Assembly: GCF_009905375.1 (NCBI RefSeq)
Contig: NC_133657.1
Span: 49,793,831 to 49,857,830, forward strand
DNA: 64,000 bases
Direction of reading: 5' to 3'
DNA from: Apium graveolens
Taxonomy: Eukaryota > Streptophyta > Magnoliopsida > Apiales > Apiaceae
Of the stretch, positions 60,727-64,000 are shown piece after piece. The position numbers were made by a program, and so were the translations under genes. Each line of letters begins with the position of its first letter. Positions within the stretch are counted from its first letter, which is position 1. The notes under the pieces are model-generated. The model did no database searches and was not told where the DNA came from. It was given only the letters and a program-made list of their open reading frames with translations.

Positions 60727-62927
60727 TTCAAGTTGCAAGGGATGCAATCAAACTTATCACAGAATGAGTAGGGATCATTTAAATTTGTTGCATTGTATTT
60801 ACAAGATTCTTCAGTTGGCTTACTAGCCACCTTTTTAAAAAGGTGAGTTAGATGATTGGCAAAGCCACATCTTTCACATTTTTTTCCAGGAGTATCTGCA
60901 ACAAAAGCTAGATTATTGTTTGTGTTTATCCCTATTTTCTCATTTCCATTCTTCTTCTTCCTTCTTGCATCTTCAATCTTTATACCTTTAACAGGAGTCT
61001 TGATACTTTGGTTGTCCATGAGATTTTCTTCAATCATAGAAGATTGAGTTGAGTTTGCATTTTTCTTTTTATTGTCCTCATCTATAATTTCTTTCTTGAT
61101 GATCAATTCTTCTTCACTGAAATCAACTTCACAAGCTTTGAACGTAGGTGGACCAACCTTTTTCAGCATTGCTGGAACATTTTCATTCTTTGTTGCTTTT
61201 CCTTTGTCTCTTATGTTCTTCTTTTTGTTGTTCAAATCATCATAATCAAAACCAATAGCAATGTTTGCACATGGTTTATTTTTCTCATGGTATTGACCAA
61301 CCAATTCAGATGCATTCTTGAAGGATTTCAACTTTACTTCATTTATCTCCAGTTTTTCCCTTAGCACAACCTCAATTTCATTTGCACACCTGAGCTTGTT
61401 CTTCAGATAACCATTTTCTTGTTTCAGGGCTTCAAGCTCTTCTGTCAACAATTTAGTTCCTTGTTTTTCATTCTCAAGCTTCTCATTCAACTTTGTTAAT
61501 CTGCTAACTTCTTCATTAGCAGCCACCATGCTTGTGTGGATATGAAACATTTTTGTGCTCATCTTCTCAACAGTTTCCTTATATTGATTCACATTTAAAT
61601 CAGTGGAGGTAAGAGTTGGTACCTGTGATTTAGACGAGGATGATTCTCCTTGCTCCAAGGCCATGAGTGCATAGATTTCTGGTTCTTCATCTTCATCATT
61701 TTCAGAGTCATCCCAACCTTTACCTTCTGTAATATAAGCCTTGCTTTGCTGTTTCCTCAGAAGAGCTTTATACTTTGCTTCAAGTTCAAGATAAGCTTTA
61801 TCTTTCTTTGCCATCTTGGGTTTCCTGCATTCCGTAGCAAAGTGGCCTAGTTCATCTCAATTGAAACACCTTATCTTAGATCAGTCAACAGATTCAGTTT
61901 TGTAGCCATTCTTGCCATCAGAATTGTACTTCCCATTTTCCTTCCAGCTGTTGTCTTTCTTGAAGAACTGTCCTTTATTCTTGAAGTATCTTGGCTTCTT
62001 TACTCTGATATTAGAAGATTTCCTAGCCAAGTAGGCCATTGACTGATCTAACTCATCCAGTTCTTCAAGAGTATAGAACTCATCTTTTTCCAATTCCAGA
62101 ATGACTTGCTCCTGTGAATCATTTGTTCTTTGCTCACTTGTTGAGACAACTGGAGTTTGAGATCTTGGTTCATCATTGGATGTTTGACTTTCATTTACAA
62201 TTAAAGCACTTGAGCCATCCCCAACATGTCCTTGATCAGATCTCAATGATTGTCTTTGAATCATTTCTAGTTCATATGTTTTGAGAATTCCAGATAGAAT
62301 TTCCAGTGTTATTTTGCTTAAATCTCTCCCTTCCCTGATTGCTGAGATTTTCTATTCCAAATGATCAGGAAGAGTGAGCAATAACTTTAGATTCACTTCA
62401 TCAGCTTTATAGTACTTGTCATGAAGTTGCAAGTCATTTATCAGCTTGTTGAATCTTTCAAACATATTAGTAATGCTTTCCTTTGGCTTAGCCATGAAAC
62501 CCTTATACTGTGAAATCAGTATTCTTCTTTGATTCGATCTAACTTCCTCAGTTCCCTTACAGAGTATTTCAATCTTTTCCCATATTTTCTTGGTTGTGTC
62601 ACAATTGACAATGTTTTTGTACATTACATTATCAAGTGACTCAATTAACATTAGCTGCAAGCTGCTATCCAGGGAAACTTTTTCTTTTTCAGGATCAGAA
62701 TACTCCGCAGGATCTTTTGGAGCATAAAGAGCTGGGATAATCATGTCTCTATCTGTAAATTCCTCAATTCTAACTGTAGGTATGAAAGGCCCATCCTTGA
62801 GGATCTGAATATAGAGTGGATTAGCCATCTTGATGAACAACGTCATTTTCTTTTTCCAGAGAGTGTAGTTAGCTTTGTCAAAGGTAGGAATTTTAATGCT
62901 ACTGATTTTCTGTGTATTCAGTCTTCC
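60687..62927 (-). pseudogene. gag of copia E (UBN2-type) with in-frame stops
   Basis: One minus-strand frame. Capsid text begins SIKIPTFDKANYTLWKKKMT (about 62890) and runs through IEEFTDRDMIIPALYAPKD to LPDHLE, stop 62352-62354. It continues TLEILSGILKTYELEMIQRQ, with a stop at 61881-61883 and then a zinc knuckle broken by a stop (CFN-stop-DELGHFATEC, near 61840). The tail (61814-60687) is Lys/Glu-rich with a coiled coil (EEVSRLTKLNEKLENEKQG) and a second knuckle CERCGFANHLTHLF that has lost its last Cys. The original ATG is not evident. Confidence 0.85.
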
Positions 62928-62958
62928 AAGATCTTGAATCTGTTTTCTTTCAAATTTT

Positions 62959-62970
62959 GCTCTGATAACA
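62959..62970 (-). other. Primer-binding site of copia E, variant
   Basis: Minus strand TGTTATCAGAGC, two bases from the LTR. One base differs from the usual TGGTATCAGAGC. Confidence 0.88.
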
Positions 62971-62972
62971 CT

Positions 62973-64000
62973 TGTTAGGTAATGAATAACACACAGAGGG
63001 GGGGTGAATGTGTTTTACTGTTTTTAGGCTTTTCTTGAATGTTTATGGTTTGAAGAAAGTAAATTAATTCTTGTAGTAAGATGTGTTCATGCAGAATTTA
63101 GCTTGCTGAAAATAAAGAATACAGATCTTCAAAACTCACTTAATTTTATATTAAAATTAAGACTGTTTTGCTATAAAATTTCTAGGCTCTTTGTTGATAA
63201 ATAGCTTAGCTTCTTCTTGAGAGTGTTACAAGAGATTTGATCTAAATTGTTACAACTGACTAAGGACCAGTGTTAACTTTATAGTTCAGTTAACTGCTAG
63301 TTTACACAGGGTGTAATAAGACATGCTATTAGCTTTTCTAAACTGTCACTTGTCATTTATATTTATTAAAAAGTAGATCTTCCATTTCTGGCTTAGCATA
63401 TCTTTGGCATCCCGTGTTCACTTTAATCTTCCTCTGTCAGTTAATCTTTACCACTGATCTTGCACACTCTTCAAGCTGCTTTTTGTAGACTTGTCAATCC
63501 AGCTGTTGGATTGTTTGTTGATTGATTATCTTGGATATTGAACTGATCTGCAACTCTGTACTTTGAGATTGTACTTCGAGATCTCCAGTTTAGGTCTATA
63601 GAACACTTGACATCTCGATAAGTATAATGACTTATCGAGATCTCTAGTATCCCATATTTGATATGGCTCGTAGATGTCTTCAGTTCTCTATAAGAGAATT
63701 TTGAGCTTTCAAGATCTCTCATCTTCACATCTTCACTTTGACTTATCAATAACTCTTAGTTCACTAGTGGCTTTTTGACTTGTCGATATCACAGAGTTCT
63801 CTAGTCAAAATTCACCTTGTTGATGTCTCTGAGTTCTCTAGTGAATTTTGACTTATCCATATCTCTGAGTTCTCTAGTGGACTTAGACTTATCGATAACT
63901 GAGAGTTCTCTAATGAATGTAGACTTGTCGATAACTCTGAGTTTTCTAGTGAAGAAGTGGCTTGTCGATATCTCCAATCTTCATGTCTTCAATTTGGCTT
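62973..64000 (-). repeat. 5' LTR of copia E, partial at window edge
   Basis: Plus strand begins TGTTAGGTAATGAATAACAC and follows 26057-27080 with scattered differences. It includes the TCGATA / GAGTTCTCTAGTG array (63779 onward). The window ends inside it. Confidence 0.93.

Larger units (their letters stand above)
26057..64000 (-). mobile_element. Copia element E (Sirevirus-like), minus strand, host to elements F and G
   Basis: On the minus strand the order is 5' LTR (62973 to beyond the window), primer-binding site (62970-62959), gag, protease, integrase (split by G), RT and RNase H, spacer, small accessory gene with its own TATA box, remnants of a longer accessory frame (split by F), polypurine tract (27542-27534), 3' LTR (27533-26057). 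Visible parts of the two LTRs are alike with scattered differences. Without F and G it would be about 11.5 kb plus the unseen end of the 5' LTR. Five bases left of it are GTGTA; the partner lies outside the window. Confidence 0.9.

Overview
The window is plant nuclear DNA made almost entirely of nested LTR retrotransposons. I see no host gene, tRNA, rRNA, CRISPR array or bacterial feature. The evidence is plant-type Ty1/copia and Ty3/gypsy polyproteins, TGGTATCAGAGC primer-binding sites (initiator-Met tRNA) and polypurine tracts next to TG...CA LTRs. Three 5-bp target-site duplications (TSDs) fix insertion boundaries exactly. Several Sirevirus-like copia families with accessory genes suggest a large-genome eudicot. 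An Apiaceae-like asterid is only a guess.

Layout, left to right. 1-7097: a tandem LTR-pol-LTR-pol-LTR array of copia family A, period 3165 bp. 7098-9517 and 19191-20544: accessory gene and 3' LTR of an older copia element (C), split by copia element B (9518-19190). B has a 5' LTR, a 1.9-kb leader, gag, a broken pol and a 3' LTR. It is itself split by an inverted solo LTR of its own family (14125-15800, TSD GAATA). 20545-23769: reverse transcriptase/RNase H and a small accessory gene of copia element D. 23770-26056: an orphan, probably gypsy, LTR-like block (H). 26057 to the window end: a large minus-strand copia element (E). Nested in E are a 12.5-kb Sirevirus-like copia element F (28376-40890, TSD TTACT) and a 14-kb chromovirus-like gypsy element G (45845-59796, TSD TGTAA).

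The implied order of insertion is D first, then C and H into D, B into C, the solo LTR into B, E into H, and finally F and G into E. G has nearly identical LTRs and is the youngest by that measure, but its coding region is already broken in three places. All pol genes in the window carry stops or frameshifts.

Most interesting signals: (1) in B's leader (12460-12936), a row of six predicted hairpins. Four present the same 13-nt apical sequence CGTGCTACAGCCG on stems whose sequences differ but stay complementary, which looks like a structured RNA signal. (2) Elements D and E both carry, downstream of pol, a homologous small (~120 aa) protein gene that I do not recognise. It has its own TATA box about 70-100 nt upstream. 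F's much longer accessory gene also has its own TATA box, and D and F share an exact 15-mer about 290-300 bp upstream of it. (3) Families C, E and F each carry a family-specific short motif array in the LTR. In E and F the same motif recurs inside the element, including the spacer before the accessory gene. (4) G has an intact acidic 242-aa open frame between the primer-binding site and gag.
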